Source: a candidate division CSSED10-310 bacterium (lineage in GTDB: Bacteria > CSSED10-310). From it: a stretch of DNA of 35,584 nt. The first letter of the stretch is position 1, and every line of letters begins with the position of its first letter. Below, piece after piece: positions 34,243-35,584 of the stretch. The notes under the pieces are model-generated. The model was given only the letters and a program-made list of their open reading frames with translations, was not told the origin of the DNA and did not search any database. Location: positions 1-35,584 of the forward strand of contig PWNJ01000190.1 in NCBI GenBank assembly GCA_003558985.1. The letters are read 5' to 3'. The position numbers were made by a program, and so were the translations under genes.

Positions 34243-34776
34243 ATGAATGATCAAGATGACATTATGAATCAAACCTCCGAGAACAATACCACTTTAGACG
34301 ATTCGAACTCACAGATTATGAGTTATGGCGCAACATCAACTCGCCGTCAACGAAAATCAAAAATACCACCATTGGGAACAGGTCTGACTGAAATTAATTT
34401 GACACCTTTTGTTGATGTTGCTTTTGTATTGCTTATTATTTTCATGGTGACAGCTCCCATGCTAAAACAAGGTCTGGATATTGCCCTTCCACAGGCATCA
34501 GAACGGCTTTTTCCACAAGAAACTGAAAACCGGTTTGTTCTTTCAATGGATAGTCAGGGACTTTTATATCTGGACAACCGTAGAATTCCAAAGGAACATC
34601 TTGAATTAAGGCTTCGCCAGTTGAACGAGAGTACACGCATTGATGCACTGTTTTTGGAAGCAGATCAAAGTCTGCCTTATGGTGATGTCATAGCAGTAAT
34701 GGACATTATAAAAAATGCTGGAATTCGAACTCTGGGAATGGTTACAGTTCAAAAGGATATAAGTCCGAAAAACTGA
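34243..34776 (+). CDS. tolR: TolR/ExbD-family motor subunit
   Basis: A 177-residue single-span inner-membrane protein. An unusually long, polar cytoplasmic N-terminus (about 48 residues, with an Arg/Lys cluster STRRQRKSK) precedes the helix [19 protein letters not shown]. In it Asp58 is the conserved proton-carrying residue. The periplasmic domain follows (about 77-170, with [16 protein letters not shown]). The ATG is 6 bases after the tolQ stop, with GGAG about 10 bases upstream. With TolQ it forms the channel that energises the next protein. Confidence 0.92.
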   Translation: MNDQDDIMNQTSENNTTLDDSNSQIMSYGATSTRRQRKSKIPPLGTGLTEINLTPFVDVAFVLLIIFMVTAPMLKQGLDIALPQASERLFPQETENRFVLSMDSQGLLYLDNRRIPKEHLELRLRQLNESTRIDALFLEADQSLPYGDVIAVMDIIKNAGIRTLGMVTVQKDISPKN

Positions 34777-34782
34777 TATGTT

Positions 34783-35496
34783 ATGGAATATTTCTCTGAC
34801 CCGGATATAAATAAATCAAAGCAATCACTCTATTCGGTGCTGATATCCGCATGTGTGCATCTTTTGATAATAATAATCACAATGTCACTCCCGTTTTTTG
34901 TGACTCGTTCTTCAGCGCCTGTCAATTTTGTTGATGTAATGCTTTTTGAGACTGTTGGTCCAGAAATTACTTCAGACCCCGGTTCAGAACAAAAAGATAT
35001 CAGCAAACCGGAAGCAAAACCGACGCCCGTCCCTCAACGACAGGAACTGACTGATCCATCCGAAGCAGAACTGGACAGAATGCGTCGAAGACAAGCAACA
35101 CCTACACCAGCGCCACGAACATCGCATTCTGACGAGTTTGACATTGAATCGTCTCATGTGCCTGTAAATGCGGGTCGAGCAAGCGGATCAATGCAGGTGG
35201 ACGTTAAAAACTTTCCTTATCACTATTATCTGACAATGCTCAGATCTCGAGTTAGTGAAAACTGGATACCTCCTTTTGGTATTTTTGAAGAAGATCAAAA
35301 ACGCGTTGTAGTGGCTTTTCGCATAGATAGGCAAGGGAATCAGCACGCTGTCAGAATAGAAGAATCATCCGGGGATCCCTTGCTGGACCAATCCGCTCTG
35401 CGTGCTGTCACAGTCAGTTCACCATTTCCACCACTACCAGAAAGTTTTACCGGAGCTTCTCTGGGCGTATTTTTTGGTTTTTCGGTTCAATTATAG
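34783..35496 (+). CDS. TolA/TonB-like energy transducer
   Basis: A 237-residue protein. One N-terminal membrane helix (about 18-41) precedes a Pro/Glu/Arg-rich linker (about 55-125, with PTPVPQ and TPTPAPR) and a C-terminal TonB-like domain (about 145-237) with FPYHYYLTMLRSRVSENWIP, VVVAFRIDRQG, SSGDPLLDQSALRAV and a final FSVQL. It would link the TolQR motor to outer-membrane partners. The linker is much shorter than in E. coli TolA and the C-terminal domain is of TonB type, so I give no fixed gene name. It starts 6 bases after tolR with only a weak Shine-Dalgarno, suggesting coupling. Confidence 0.85.
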   Translation: MEYFSDPDINKSKQSLYSVLISACVHLLIIIITMSLPFFVTRSSAPVNFVDVMLFETVGPEITSDPGSEQKDISKPEAKPTPVPQRQELTDPSEAELDRMRRRQATPTPAPRTSHSDEFDIESSHVPVNAGRASGSMQVDVKNFPYHYYLTMLRSRVSENWIPPFGIFEEDQKRVVVAFRIDRQGNQHAVRIEESSGDPLLDQSALRAVTVSSPFPPLPESFTGASLGVFFGFSVQL

Positions 35497-35506
35497 GAGA
35501 TTAAAA

Positions 35507-35584
35507 GTGCGATTAAAATGGTTTCGTAATATTATGACAATCCTGATAGTCTTTGGGGTTGTTTTTCCCTCTGTCTGCAAAGGC
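35507..35584 (+). CDS. Start of an exported protein, probably TolB (partial)
   Basis: Only 26 codons are in the window. GTG at 35507 follows AGGAG by 7 bases, 10 bases after the previous stop. The visible sequence is a signal peptide: basic RLKWFRN, then a hydrophobic MTILIVFGVVF and a small-residue end. The position after tolQ-tolR-tolA/tonB suggests the periplasmic beta-propeller protein TolB, but no TolB-specific residue is visible. Confidence 0.6.
   Translation, partial: MRLKWFRNIMTILIVFGVVFPSVCKG

Overview
The window looks like chromosomal core-genome DNA of a Gram-negative bacterium that I cannot place taxonomically. A two-membrane envelope is indicated by an LpxH-type lipid A enzyme, a TolQ-TolR-TolA/TonB cluster with the start of a probable tolB, MltG, a small outer-membrane beta-barrel resembling lipid A deacylases, and a type IV prepilin. 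The combination of an S8 protease carrying FG-GAP/VCBS-like repeats, a short MetH, a stand-alone sigma-54-type AAA+ protein and a geranylgeranyl-reductase-like flavoprotein suggests a poorly studied environmental lineage rather than a well-known proteobacterium. Nothing looks like a phage, insertion sequence, CRISPR array or integrated island.

Layout. 1-1.9 kb (minus): thrS, whose frame ends in a stop at the window edge before the anticodon-binding domain, then tRNA-Val(GAC) with its own promoter. 2-5.9 kb (minus): a DUF1579-like and DUF3999-like pair, a secreted helical protein of unknown function with its own promoter and terminator, and an Fe-S flavoprotein preceded by a small outer-membrane protein. 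6.1-9.7 kb (plus): a secreted six-hairpin glycosidase-like protein overlapping by 4 bases a PMT/ArnT-like membrane glycosyltransferase. 9.8-17.3 kb (minus): lpxH-comF-metH (overlapping genes), then gap-tpiA-secG-tRNA-Leu(GAG)-radical SAM protein; pgk is absent from the usual gap-pgk-tpiA-secG order. 17.6-22.3 kb (plus): a degenerate iron-type alcohol dehydrogenase and a large secreted subtilisin-like protease with a strong terminator. 22.3-28.6 kb (minus): rplU-rpmA-obgE-nadD-surE-EamA transporter followed by a membrane-anchored TPR protein. 28.7-30.8 kb (plus): rsfS, a sigma-54-type AAA+ protein and a prepilin. 30.8-31.9 kb (minus): FAD-dependent reductase. 32-35.6 kb (plus): ruvX-mltG-tolQ-tolR-tolA/tonB-tolB(partial).

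How the parts fit. The rplU cluster and rsfS are divergently transcribed ribosome-related units (L21, L27, Obg, RsfS), each with a near-consensus promoter in the 0.2 kb between them. gap, tpiA and secG share a promoter. The right-hand cluster combines cell-wall remodelling (MltG) with the energised Tol envelope-constriction machine.

The most unusual points are: rsfS, which has no ATG/GTG/TTG start and appears to begin at AUU behind a good Shine-Dalgarno, with an overlapping out-of-frame short ORF in its leader; the sigma-54-type AAA+ protein, translationally coupled to rsfS, in which the Walker B glutamate is histidine; the alcohol dehydrogenase homologue that keeps its metal ligands but has lost nucleotide-binding motifs; and SecG with a long acidic tail. 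I did not find a clearly new multi-gene defence or mobile system.
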